NCBI GenBank assembly: GCA_033032865.1
Contig: JAWHQI010000166.1
Location: 2,232,001 to 2,296,000 of the forward strand
DNA length: 64,000 nt
Reading direction: 5' to 3'
Origin: Dactylorhiza incarnata
Taxonomy: Eukaryota; Streptophyta; Magnoliopsida; Asparagales; Orchidaceae
Shown here: positions 12,155 through 22,874 of the stretch, in pieces
Layout: each line of letters starts with the position of its first letter
Position numbering within the stretch: the stretch's first letter is position 1
Made by a program: the position numbers and the translations under genes
The notes under the pieces: generated by a model
Databases searched by the model: none
Told to the model about the DNA's origin: nothing
What the model saw: only the letters and a program-made list of their open reading frames with translations

Positions 12155-13497
12155 CTACAATGCTCCATCAAGCATACTCAGTGCATTGATGAAGAACTTG
12201 TTCTTACTTTCACCAAGTGGCTTAGTGAAGATGTCAGCTCTTTGAGTGTCAGTAGATATGTATTGAAGGTTGATCTTACCCTTCTCTACATTGTCCCTGA
12301 GAAAGTGGTGTCTTATCTCTATGTACATAGTTCTGCTGTGGAGAACAGGATTGGAAGCTATTGAAATAGCACTAGAGCTGTCATAATATATTATGGAATT
12401 GTTAAGGGAAAAGTTGTAATCCAACAACTGATTTTACATCCACAATATTTGTGAGCAGTAGCTTCCTGCAGCTATATACTCAGCTTCAGCTATAGAAGTA
12501 GAGACTGTGGTTTGCTTCTTGCTAAACCATGAGATTAGTCTAGTACCCAGGAACTGACATGTTCCTGAGGTACTTTTTTTGTCCAGCCTGCATCCAGCAT
12601 AGTCTGCATCTGAATAACCTACTAATTCAAATCCACATTCAGCTGGATACCATAAGCCAAGTTCAGGTGTACCCTTTAGATATCTGAGTATTCTTTTTTC
12701 AGAACTCATGTGTGATTCCTTTGGGTCAACCTGAAACCTTGCACATATACAAGTAGCAAACATTATATCAGGTATGTTAGCAGTCATGTAGAGAATAAAG
12801 CTAATGGCTGCTTTGTAAGTCTTCTGATCAAAGGGCTTACCCTTTTCATCTCTATCCAAAATAGCATTAGTAGCCATGAGGTTTTTCATGACAGAGGCAT
12901 TTTCCATCCCAAATCTCTTGATGAGTTCTCTGGCATACTTGGATTGAGATATGAAAATGTCATCTGCATTTTGTCTTACTTGAAGACCAATGAAATAGGA
13001 TAGTTCCCCCATGCTGCTCATTTCAAATCTTGACTGCATTAGGTAAGCAAACATTTTGTAGAGAGATTGATCTGTTGACCAAAATGTAATGACATCTACA
13101 TATATTTGTACTAGCAATAGCTGATTCTTATGTTCTTTGGTGATGAGTGTTTTATCCACTTTCCGTCTTTCAAAGGAGTGTTCTAGAAGGAAAGTGGATA
13201 GGGTCTCATACCAAGCTCTTGGAGCTTGCTTGAGACCATATAGTGCTTTATCTGACCTATACACAAAAGAGGGAAAAGTTGGATTGACAAAACCTGGGGG
13301 CTGCTCCACATATACTTCCTCTTGTAGAGTTCCATTTAGGAATGCACTCTTTACATCCATCTAATAGACTTTGATCTTCATGTGAGCTGCATATGCCAGA
13401 AACATTCTGATGGCCTCCAGCCTTGCTACTAGAGCAAATGTCTGGTCAAAGTTAATCCCCTCCTCTTGCCTGTATCCTTGGGCCACAAGTCTGGATT
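12155..13497 (-). pseudogene. Element G reverse transcriptase and RNase H
   Basis: Domains of the copia RVT_2 reverse transcriptase followed by RNase H, which copy the element RNA into DNA and remove the RNA strand. Visible landmarks are [68 protein letters not shown] (RNase H) and ADIFTKPL near the C-terminus. The catalytic YVDD box reads YVDVITFWS, so the second aspartate is lost and the enzyme is inactive. Stops occur at 13361 and near 12430, and a frame break splits RT from its N-terminal part. Length and order agree with an ordinary copia pol. Confidence 0.9.
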
Positions 13498-14013
13498 TTA
13501 TTTTTGATTATGGCTCCTGTTGAGTCCATTTTTGTTTTTGAATACCCATTTGGTGGCAATGACTGGGTAATTCTTTGGTCTTTCAACCAATGTCCAAACC
13601 TTGTTCCTCTCAAACTGGGTTAGCTCTTCTTGTATAGCAGATATCCAGTGAGGATCATTGTCTGCTTCTTCAAACTTTTTGGGTTCATACTGAGAGAGGA
13701 AGCATTGTAGCATTGTTTCACTTGTAAGTTGTTTCCTTGTCTTGACTCCAACTGTCAAGTCTCCTATAACTTGTGTTGAAGGATGATCCTTTAGGGTCAT
13801 CCTGGATCTTATTGAGTTATCTAGGAGATTCTCTTCTTCCTGAGGAATCACTTGCTCAGTGACAGTGGGGACCTTATCCTCATTCAATGGAATGATCTCT
13901 GCTGTTTGCAACTCAGGTGTTGTGATTTCCTCTTCATCTACTGCAGAATCTTCATTTGAATCAGTGTCAATCTTCTGTTTCCCTTTGTCTTGACACACTG
14001 ATGGATGGTCCAT
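13498..14013 (-). pseudogene. Element G pol linker and start of reverse transcriptase
   Basis: Acidic linker between integrase and RT (VDEEEITTPELQ, VIPQEEENLLDNS). It is followed by the conserved RT entry segment KKFEEADNDPHWISAIQEEL and VWTLVERPKNYPVIATKWVF. The frame is lost near 13498 before the INFDQTF block, which is still readable at 13440-13460. It is part of the same polyprotein as its neighbours. Confidence 0.8.
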
Positions 14014-14046
14014 TATGCTTAGCCTTTCTGCTATCTGATCTTCTTC

Positions 14047-14730
14047 CTATAAAATAGTGCTGGTGGAAGTTTCCTTCCCCTTATAAAATATGTTAGCTTC
14101 ATCAAAAACTACATGCACAAACTCCTCAATTTGGAGAGAGCTTTTATTATAGCACCTATAGGCCTTGCTTGATGAGGAATATCCCAAGAATATCCCATCA
14201 TCATCCTTCTTGTCAAATTTGGCAAGATGACTTTTCCCATTGTTGAGGATAAAGCAAGTACACCCAAAAATCCTAAAGTAAGTGACTATATGTGTCTTTC
14301 CCTTCAATAACTCATAGGGAGTCTTCAACTTAGTCTTGTGGATGAGACTCCTATTCAGAATATAGTTGGCAGTATTTTCTGCCTCAGCCCAAAAGGACTT
14401 TGGCAAGTTGGATTCAGCCAATAATGTCCTTCCTGATTCAATTAGGGTTCTATTTTTCCTTTTAGCCACCCCATTTTGTTGGGGGGTTCTAGGAGCTGAA
14501 AAGCTTTGTCTAATCCATTCATCCTCACAAAATCTACACATTAACTGATTTTTAAACTCAGTACCATGATCACTTCTGATCACAGCAACCTAAGTGTTGA
14601 ATTTAGATTTAATCTGTCTAATGAATCTTGAGAGGATCTTGAAGGTGTCTGACTTAGCTTTTAGAAAGAACACCTAGCTGAACCTAGAAAAGTCATCAAC
14701 AATGACTAAAGTATAGGACTTACCTGCTAA
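14047..14730 (-). pseudogene. Element G integrase core
   Basis: Copia integrase (rve) core. GKSYTLVIVDDFSRF carries the first catalytic aspartate and IRSDHGTEF the second. In the third motif, PQQNGVAKRKNRTLIE, the usual catalytic glutamate (AER) reads AKR. The C-terminal part has WAEAENTANYILNR, PYELLKGKTH and GIFLGYSSSSKAYR, normal for the family. Upstream the protein fuses directly to the acidic tail of gag near 14730 with no protease and no HHCC domain, so an internal deletion of perhaps 1 kb is inferred. Stops lie near 14590 and 14675. Confidence 0.85.
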
Positions 14731-15830
14731 GCTTTGAGTGGAGACTTCTTCTGGTCCACAATCTTCATCATCATCAGATGAGGAGGAGCTTGATTCAGAG
14801 TCTGAATCACTCTAAGTTTCAGCAATGAAACCTTTCCCTCCTTTCTTATCCTTCCTCCTGAAGGATTTCTTCTTGTGCTCCTTCCTCTGCTTGTTATTCT
14901 TGTTCTTCTCTTCCTCGGGACACTCAGTGGCAAAGTGTCATGGTTTTCTGCAGGAAAAGCAGATAATCTTCTATTTAGGAGTTTTGTCCTACCTTAGCTT
15001 GCTTGAACTCCTCTCTTTCCTTCTAGAGTCCTCTGTCCTGACCCACCTCTTGAATCTTTTAGCCAAGAGATTGAACATCTCTTCTTTAGTGGTGGAGGAC
15101 TCTACTTCAGCAGTCTTCAATGCAAGAGACCTTTCTTTAGGAGTAGATATTCTCTCCTTAGCTTCTGACTCAGCCCTGCTCTTCAGTAAAAGCTCATAGT
15201 ACTTGAGCTTTCTCAGCAGAGCATCAGTTGTTATCTCTCTGAGGCATCTAGAATCTCTAATAGCCCAGATTCTAGAGTCATATGTGCTTGGGAAGCATAT
15301 GAGGAGCTTGTCATTAATTTCTGTCAGAAAAATTTCTTTGTTAAGCCCTCCCAGCTCATTTATGATGAGGCTGAATCTGTCATACAACTTTGTTATGCTT
15401 TCATCAGCCTTTTTATTAAATTTCTCATATTGGGATATGAGAAGTGACTTTTTGTCTTTTCTCTCATCAAAGCTGCCTTCAACTAATCTGGAAAGAGACT
15501 CCCAGATTTCTTTGGCAGAGTTACAATCAGCAAACTTTTTGAAATATGTAATCTAACATAGTTGAGACCAGGATGTTCATGGACTTGGCATCACATGCTT
15601 GACCTTGTTCTCAGCATCAGTCCACTCTGCTCTGGGAACTGAGGTTTGTAGGACATTTCCACTATCATCTTTCCTTACTGGGGTTAGGGGACCTATAAGG
15701 ATGACATTAAAAATTTCTTCATCAATGGAGTTCATATAGAGTTTTATTCTGGCCTTCCAAGAGTGTAAACTTATTCAGATTACACACTGGAGGTCTTGTT
15801 GATGCATAATCCTTGGAACTTATTTTATTT
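14731..15830 (-). pseudogene. Element G gag with damaged zinc knuckle
   Basis: Gag polypeptide of the same type as element A: MYDRFSLIINELGGLNKEIF, LLICFPSTYDSRIWAIRDSR and LKYYELLLKSRAE are readable at 15387-15190. A CCHC knuckle (C-F-S-C...H-F-A-T-E-C) lies at about 14930-14975, with one residue turned into a stop. The region is broken into several frames (breaks near 14935, 14989, 15390 and 15550). The start near 15820 is inferred from similarity and is not a clean ATG. Confidence 0.75.
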
Positions 15831-15930
15831 AAAAATAGCTTTAATTAATTTAAAAATAGATAAATGAGAGTAGGAGATCTTTTGATCAAGGTGTTAACCT
15901 TTTAATGATCAACCTAGCTTTGATGCCTAT

Positions 15931-17562
15931 TGAAAGTGCACAGTATGCCTCTGAGTATACTCTAGAGGGGGGTGAATAGAGATTTAAAAATATTTTCTAT
16001 CCTATTTGTGCACACACAATAAAAACACTAAGTGTTATGCTTCAACAATACCAAATACAGAATAAAATAAATGTTGTTAATGTAAAGCAGAAAAATTGTA
16101 AGCTATATGGGACAACACAGAAAATTAACACACACAGAGGACACAAGATTTTTATAGAGGTTCCCCAAAATGTGGGTTGTCCTCTCTTCTACCTCACTGG
16201 TAGGATTGCACAACCTGTGCCTGAGTCTTTTGATAAGGAGACTATTAGAACCAAAGACCTTTTGATAAGGAGATCTTGAACCACTCAGATCTTTTGATAA
16301 GGAGATCTTGAACCACTCAGATCTTTTGATAAGGAGATCTTGAACCACTGAATCCTTTGGAAGAGGGATTCTTAAAACTCTGTACAGGTGAAGAATAGAG
16401 TAAGAAGAAAGAAGGAAGTCAAAGATCAATAATTTTGTTCTCAGAATTCTTTAGAAGCTTTTCTCAAGTTTAACTTCTGTTCTCTTTCACTGGATCTGCT
16501 GACGATGAACCCTTGCTTATGATTGTGATGATTTACAAGGGTTATGTTTGTCAGATCCTTTTCTCTGAAAGCTTCTTGTATTCTTGCTACTGTAGGATGT
16601 AGAAGAAGAAGAAGCAGCCCTGTATCTTTTCTATGCAGAGAGAGCACTTGATTTCTATCTGTGTCTTCTTAGGGTTGAAGGAGGAAGAAGAATAGGCAAC
16701 CCTAATCGACAGAGAGAGAATAATGTAATGAATGCTCTGTTCTTTTCTTGTCTTCTCAGCCTACTTATTGTGCATCATTTGATTTGAATTTCTTTTTTTG
16801 TTTTGGATAGACCTGAGAAGGTATTCTTATTGTATACTTGATTTCTCTTCTTCTTCTGTTCCCGACCCGTCTATTACATTCTATTTTATTCCAAGAATGC
16901 TTTTTCTCTTCTGGAATACTTCTTTCCTTTATTGGCAACAGATTAGTCGTTGGACAACTATCTTCAGCATGGTGGACCTTCTGAAAAGGTATTAGAAAGA
17001 CAACTGGAAAGAATTCTTTTTTCTGACTGTATTCGACGCTGCGTCGACTTCATCTTCCTTCATGTCGATGCACCTTTGAGTTCTTATCGACGTAGCTTTG
17101 AATTGCTTCTTAGCTCTGGTTAAACTCAGATGTCGACGTTGCGTTTATCGACGTAGCCGTCGAGTTGAAGACTTGAACTTGACCTTCATCTTCTGCGTTG
17201 AGTTGAAGTCAAAGTTGCATCGACTTCTCAGACAGCTTCGACTGGGTCTTCCTTCTGCGTGGAGATCCTTTTGACATTGCGTCGACTTGTTATACTTTGA
17301 CAGAGAGATTGAGTTGCTTGGAATTCTAGTCTGAGTTGCGTCGACATCAAGTCAAAGTTGCGTCGACTTATATTCGATGCAAGTATTAATTCAACTCAGA
17401 TTGTGCTTGTCCTGACCTGGTCTTAACACTCTAAGGTGAGTGAGACATCCTATGACATCTAATGACCAAATTACCTTTACTATACAATGGGTAATAAAAC
17501 TAAGAGGTAAAATCAGTTATAGTTAATTTGTTAAGTTAAATCAAAAGGGGGTTTTCCCAACA
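15931..17562 (-). repeat. 5' LTR of element G, 1,632 bp
   Basis: Plus strand starts TGAAAGTGCACAG and ends TTTTCCCAACA. Near the start it has CTCTAGAGGGGGGTGAATAGAG. Four copies of CTTTTGATAAGGAGA with AGATCTTGAACCACT spacing lie at 16227-16350. A GCGTCGAC/GTCGACG-rich array, a variant of the palindromes in other LTRs, covers 17035-17390 on the promoter-distal side. No convincing TATA box was found. Confidence 0.8.
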
Positions 17563-18166
17563 TGTATACAACATGTGTTTGTGCTAGGTATCAAGCATGC
17601 CCTAAGGAATATCATTACTCAGCTGCAAACAGGATTTTGAGATACCTTAAAGGCTGACAACATCTTGGCCTTTGGTACCCTAAGAACAATGACTTGAGCT
17701 AATTAGCTTTTCAGATGCTGACTTTGCAGGATGCCAAGAAGATAGCAAGAGTACTAGTGGCACTTGTCAATTCCTAGGCAGTAGATTGATCTCATTGAGT
17801 AGCAAGAAATAGACTAGTGTGGCAATATCTAGAACTTAGTCTGAGTACAGTGCTGCAGGGAGCTGCTGTGCACAAATTTTGTGGATGCAGCACCAGCTAG
17901 AGGACTACAACCTCAAGGTATGTCACTCTCCACTGTTCTGTGACTCATCCAGTGCAATTTATATTGCTAAGAATCTTGTCTCTCATAGCAGGACTAAGCA
18001 TATAGAAATCAGGTATCATTTTATTAGACAACATGTAGAAAGTAAAGATATATGTCTTAAACATGTCTCCACTAACAATCATGTTGCTGATATTTTTACA
18101 AAGTCATTGGATGAGGCTAAGTTTAATTTATTCAAGATTGAGCTAGAAATGTTGAATATTGAATAG
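17563..18166 (+). pseudogene. Element H reverse transcriptase end and RNase H
   Basis: Begins inside the motif ATCVCARYQ of RT (17570-17600) and continues through ILRYLKG, GLWYPKN, the decayed SDADFAGC block and CCAQILWMQHQLEDYNL. The last 95 codons (17879-18166) are open and end with DSSSAIYIAKN, HIEIRYHFIRQHVE and VADIFTKSLDEAKFNLF, the normal C-terminus of copia Pol. It is closely related to the D RNase H end at 34117-34440. Several stops and frameshifts precede 17879. The upstream part lies beyond the G insertion. Confidence 0.85.
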
Positions 18167-18319
18167 TCATCAACATTTCATATTGTCTATCATGCATGTT
18201 ATTTTTCATCTAAAGCTTTGCTAAGATATGTTGATACTTAAAAACACTTAATGACATGATTAGGGAGACAAATAATCCTATTTAAAAGGGTTCACTGCTA
18301 GGCAGTGAGTTCAGCTAAG

Positions 18320-18504
18320 AAAGTCTCAACTGAACCGCTAAGACAGCTAAGTCGTCTCTGCGGTTAACATTACCTTGTCCCAGCGGTTTAGTTCTCCGTC
18401 TCAGTGGATCCTCTAAGACGGGATAGGTTAATTAAATCAACTAAATATTAAGTCAAATCAAGATCTCTCTCTAAGGAAAACTTAAATAATACCCCTATAA
18501 ATAG
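18320..18504 (+). promoter_or_regulatory. Candidate internal promoter upstream of the extra ORF of H
   Basis: Lies between pol and the extra ORF. It contains several CGCTAAGAC/CAGCGGTT motifs (18345-18390) and a hairpin block GTCTCAGTGGATC..CTAAGACG (18397-18420), almost the same as 21830-21853 in the H LTR. A good TATA box, CTATAAATAG, follows at 18495-18504, about 100 bp before the ATG at 18603. The H LTR has the same order: motifs at 21714-21905, then GGTATAAAAG at 22035-22044. Promoter activity is inferred, not shown. Confidence 0.55.
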
Positions 18505-18602
18505 AGCAATGTTGATTAAATCACTTACACACCCAAAACCCTACTCAGCCGTCGAGACGACCTTTCCTTTCCCCCGTCTCGGCGACTCATTCTTATCAAA
18601 GA

Positions 18603-21235
18603 ATGGCGCCAAAGATTTCAAAGGATCTCCTGGAAGGCTATGAAATAATAAGGAATGGATTTGAACATGCTCAAGCTGAGATAAAGCAAGTGATTCAACT
18701 ACTGGAAGCGCAAGGATTGGAATATCTTCTATCAGAACCCACTGTGATTCTCAGAACTGAAGTTCTAGAATTGTACAGCAATGTTAAGTTATCTTCTTCC
18801 AAGTCCTCTCTGAAGTCCAAGACTGGAAGTGTAAAGATTAAGATATCTCCAAGGAAGTTGGAGAAAGCCCTACATTTTCCCTCATGCAGTCATGATGAGG
18901 AAGAAAATATTTCTGAAAAGGACAAAGAGAAAACTCTAAAATGGTGTGAATATAGTGATGCCAAAATAGGCTCACTAAAGAGGAAGCATTTCAACCAAAG
19001 AGGGAAGCTTCTATCTGACATAGTGGGCAAAGCTATTCTTTACAAACGTGGTTCTCATGACACCATATCAAAGTACATGTTTGAGTTGATGACAAGGGTG
19101 GTCATGAAGAAAAAGACCTCATGGGCTGCTGTGATCTTCCAAAGAATTAAAGAATGTCTGCATGATCCTAACTTGGGAGACTTCTATCTCTCTACATTCT
19201 GAATACATATCCTGAACAATTTGATAGCTCAAAAGGATCAAATCTCCATTATCTAAAGAGAATGGATATTAGAACTCTGGATAGGTTCACAAGGGTGCTC
19301 CCCATGATTCATGCCTCTGAAATAAAGGATAAGAAAAGAAAGTTAACTAGAGGAAACAAGAAGGTTAGAATGGTCTGTTCTAATTCAAACTCAGATCCTG
19401 CAAAGAATGTTCCAGCTGATGATGGTCTAGGATCAGTAAGCAGTTAAGATAAAGAGGTTCATAAAGATCATGAGAATGAGAAGAATGAGGATGATGTTGC
19501 TGCTAAAGAAAAGCTTGATGGAAATGAAGGAGACCATATTGAAGATCAAATTGATGCTCCTAATCCTCTGGAAGTACAAGTTGATATTAATGCACACAAT
19601 GTGCCTGGTAATTCAATAAGGAATGATGAGGAGCAATTAGATTCTCCTGGTGATTTACAATGTAAGATTGATCAAATTATCTTTACTCTTGAAAGAAGGA
19701 TTAGTCTTATGCCTGATAACTCCCCAGATTTCTTGGATTCAACTGATCAAGAAAAGATAGATGACCTATATGAGGGGGAGCAGCAGAAGAAGTTATCTGA
19801 TGATGAAGATGATGATGTTGATGACAATAATGATGATGAGGAGGAGGATGATGATGATGGGGTTCATACTGATTACATTGATCATTCTGCAGAGTTTGCT
19901 GACAAGACTGATGATAAGGCTGAGGGGGAGCATACAAAGGTCCAAGCTCAAGATGAGACAGTTTCATCCACCCCTGCAGAGGAGTCATCCACTCTGATTG
20001 AGTGTGATAATCAAGACCTACAAGAGAAAATTTTACCCCCAGTGGTATCTGAACAACCTCCAAGTCTGCCAGAAAAGCTCAAACAACCCATGATTGTTCA
20101 AATGCAACCCTCCACCTCTACAAATTCCAATAAACTTATCATAAGTTCAATCAAGACACTAATTAATGGTCATATGGCCTCAATAAAGAAACACATAGAT
20201 AAGTCAGTTTCAACAGTGAAGCACGAGGTGATGACTTAAATCCAAGCCATAAAGGAAGACACATCCTACCAAAATAGCCAGATGACCAAATGGTTTGATC
20301 TAGCAGAAAAATCAGTGGTATCCCAGAACACTATTTTAAGATCCATGGACAAAAGTCTCCAACTTTCAGAGAACGACATGAGCTATGTAAAGAATTTTGT
20401 CAGTAAAACTGATGAGGTGATAGAGAAGGCCTCAAAGCATATTGAATATTATGTGTGGTCCACAACAACCACTATGATAGGAGAAGATAAGAAAATGAAG
20501 GATGAACTGAAGACTGACTTGGAAAATGCCTTTCAAACCCTATCTGGCTCTGTGCCAGTTGCTTCTCAAGGTATTGAACAGAAAATATTTGAAGATGCCA
20601 GAGAGTGGAAAGAGACCAATGCTGAAACAAATTCTGAACTTGTCGTCAAAGTTCTGCAAGGAACACGAATTGCTCTAAATCTGCCTCTCCTGGACAAATT
20701 TAGAGCATGGGATTTTGACTTCCCTGCTCAAACAAATATTGCACAGGATGCAAAGCTAGCAGCCAAAAGGAAAAGAGAAGAGGTTATGCTAGCTGAGGAA
20801 TTCATGGCCAAAAACAAAGATGATCAGGCCAAAGATCCTGACTATGAATACTGGAGTGATGACTCAAAGAACATAATCTTGAATTCTTGGATAAACCATG
20901 GTCAGCTTTACAAGAACATTGATAGTTTGTATCCAGCAGAAGAATGGATCAAACACTTAGAAAGAAATTTCCTAAGGGAGAGGGTTTTCAAAGAAAATTT
21001 GGTAAATAAAAAGAACCCTAAAAGAATATAATCCAAATATTTCCCAAAGCCATTTCTGTATTTCAAGAGGCAAAGAAACAAGAAGGAGGTTGTTGCTGCT
21101 GCTGGAAAAAATGCTCCTATTGTTGAGATGAATGTTGCTACTGTTGGAAAGGATGCTGCAGGAAATCAAGCTGAAAGTTCAAATGCCTCAAATCAAGCTG
21201 AAAGCTTAAATACTTCAAAGAAGAGAAAATCATGA
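18603..21235 (+). pseudogene. Extra ORF of element H after pol (broken, ~870 codons)
   Basis: One ancestral reading frame, now with a frameshift near 19200-19260 and stops at 19445, 20237 and 21029. It starts MAPKISKDLLEGYEI in a good context (AAAGAATGG). The N-terminal ~200 residues (SVKIKISPRKLEKALHFPS, RGKLLSDIVGKAILYKRGSH, SWAAVIFQRIKECL) resemble the plant-transposon-associated domain found in extra ORFs of plant retroelements; this is my recollection of the family, not a search result. The middle (about 19790-19860) is a D/E tract. The 20282-20850 part is helical and probably coiled. The end is K/R-rich (SKKRKS). No signal peptide or membrane segment is visible, so an envelope role is not supported. 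Function unknown. Confidence 0.65.
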
Positions 21236-21540
21236 ACATGTGTTTAAATTTTCATTAGAGACAAATGTGCAGTGAAATTTGTAATACTATTTATTGACAA
21301 TTTATCACTAATGCAATTGGTTCTTATGTTGATTTATGAAATCTTGTGTTAATAGACTAATTAAAGTCAAGCTTAATAATTGTTGTGTAGTAATGCTTAA
21401 TATCTGTTGTGTTGCCTATATTTTGTTAACAATGATATTGTTCTGTTGTCATGACTTCTAATTCTGCTATTTCATGATATGTCATGATATGTTTATTGTG
21501 TTAATGTATCTTAGCATTGGTGTATGTTCTGTCTTCTTCA

Positions 21541-22874
21541 AATAGGGGGAGATTGTTGGGAATATTGCCTCTCAATGTTTCCTAGATTTGATGATGCATC
21601 ACACGCAATGCTAAATACATATTGTATTTGATAGACCATCTTTTGTATCATGCTTATGCAGGGTTAGGTCATTCCAAACATTGGAATAGTTCTCTAGTTT
21701 TTACTGACAAAACCGCTGAGACAACAGCCTGGTCTTAGCCGAACCACTGAGACGCAGTTGTTTAGCCGCTGAAAAGGAGTCTGTCTCAGTTGAGCTGCAT
21801 ATAGAGGAAAACCGCTGAGCAGACTATCTGTCTCAGTGGATCTGCTGAGACGAAGTCTATTCTGCCGCTGAGACTGGAGTTTGTCTCAGCCCAACCGCTG
21901 AAACAATTTCAAATATGAATGTCTCATTGGCGGGATCCATTTTTGGCGCAAGTACCTAGAATGCAGAGATAATATTTTCTATTTATGTCCATGCTGTGAC
22001 AGGGCACTCCTTAGAGCCGTTGCAGATTGGAGAAGGTATAAAAGAAGATGTTAGGTCATTGCATCAAGTGTGGACAAGACCTGAAATAGCTGCAACTATT
22101 TTATTGAAGAAATTACTGCATTCACAAGATCAATCTCTATCTGCTTCCTGAAAAGTCACCTCTCAAGATGCAAGCAGATTACTTCCAAAGAGATAAGGTT
22201 GTTCTTGCTTATTCTTTCCAGAAGAACAAGTGGACCTTCTTTCCTCTACTGAAGAAGAAGATCAAAAGAAACTGGGTCTGAAGCTGCTGTTATTCAGCCC
22301 TGTTTCAAGACAGCATCTGTTGTGCTTCAACAACAGAAGATCTAAGCTGAAGGTTTAATCTATACTGTCTTCTATTGTAATAGTAAAAATATAAAACTCT
22401 GTAAGAACTTCATTGTTCTGAGAGTGTAGGGCTTTGTGTCTAAGTTTGTAAGGTTGTACTCTCAGACTGAGCTATAGGATTTCAGAGGAGAACTAGGGTA
22501 TGGCTTCTTGATAGGCCTGAGGTAGGAAACCAGGAGGGTTTTGAGTTGTAGGAGTTGGAGAACTCTGAGTGGTAGGGTTGCTGGCTTGAGGTAGAGTTTT
22601 GGAGGAAACCTGAGAGATCATAAGGGATCTGAGTTGTAAGCTCTTGGAGCTGAGATTTGGAGGAGTTTGTCTTGTCTAACACACTGTTAGAAAGGTGTAG
22701 AGGGAAAGTGGACTACCCATAGACACACTGTCTTGAGGAAGCACTATAAACAGTCGTGTGTTTTCTGTGTGCTTGCTATTACTTTATTTAATCACTTAAA
22801 AACTACTTTCTGTAAGTAGAAATTTTCAAAAGAACATATTCACGCCCCCCCCCCCCCCCCCCCCTACTGTTACA
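21541..22874 (+). repeat. Polypurine tract and 3' LTR of element H
   Basis: AATAGGGGGAGATT precedes the LTR start TGTTGGGAATATTGCC at 21554. Positions 21714-21905 are an array of CCGCTGAGAC and GTCTCAG motifs able to pair with each other. The TATA box GGTATAAAAG is at 22035-22044. A C run (22843-22864) and CTACTGTTACA end the unit at 22874, giving an LTR of ~1.32 kb. It resembles other LTRs here in layout but not in overall sequence. Confidence 0.7.

Larger units (their letters stand above)
11985..17562 (-). mobile_element. Copia element G, decayed, internal region plus 5' LTR
   Basis: Minus-strand Ty1/copia element. From its 5' side it has an LTR (15931-17562), a degraded primer site (about 15912-15930), gag, integrase, reverse transcriptase and RNase H. 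Protease and the integrase zinc-binding domain are missing because gag runs straight into the integrase core near 14730. The 3' LTR is not seen: element E sits where it should begin (11984/11985). G is inserted in element H, whose RNase H continues at 17563. Catalytic residues of both integrase and RT are altered, so it is dead. Confidence 0.8.

Noticed and set aside
19707..20063. 118-aa His-rich frame on the minus strand
   Set aside because: Shadow of the D/E-rich tract of the element H extra ORF.
18603..21235. Envelope glycoprotein in element H
   Set aside because: Position fits, but no signal peptide, transmembrane helix or cysteine-rich ectodomain is visible.
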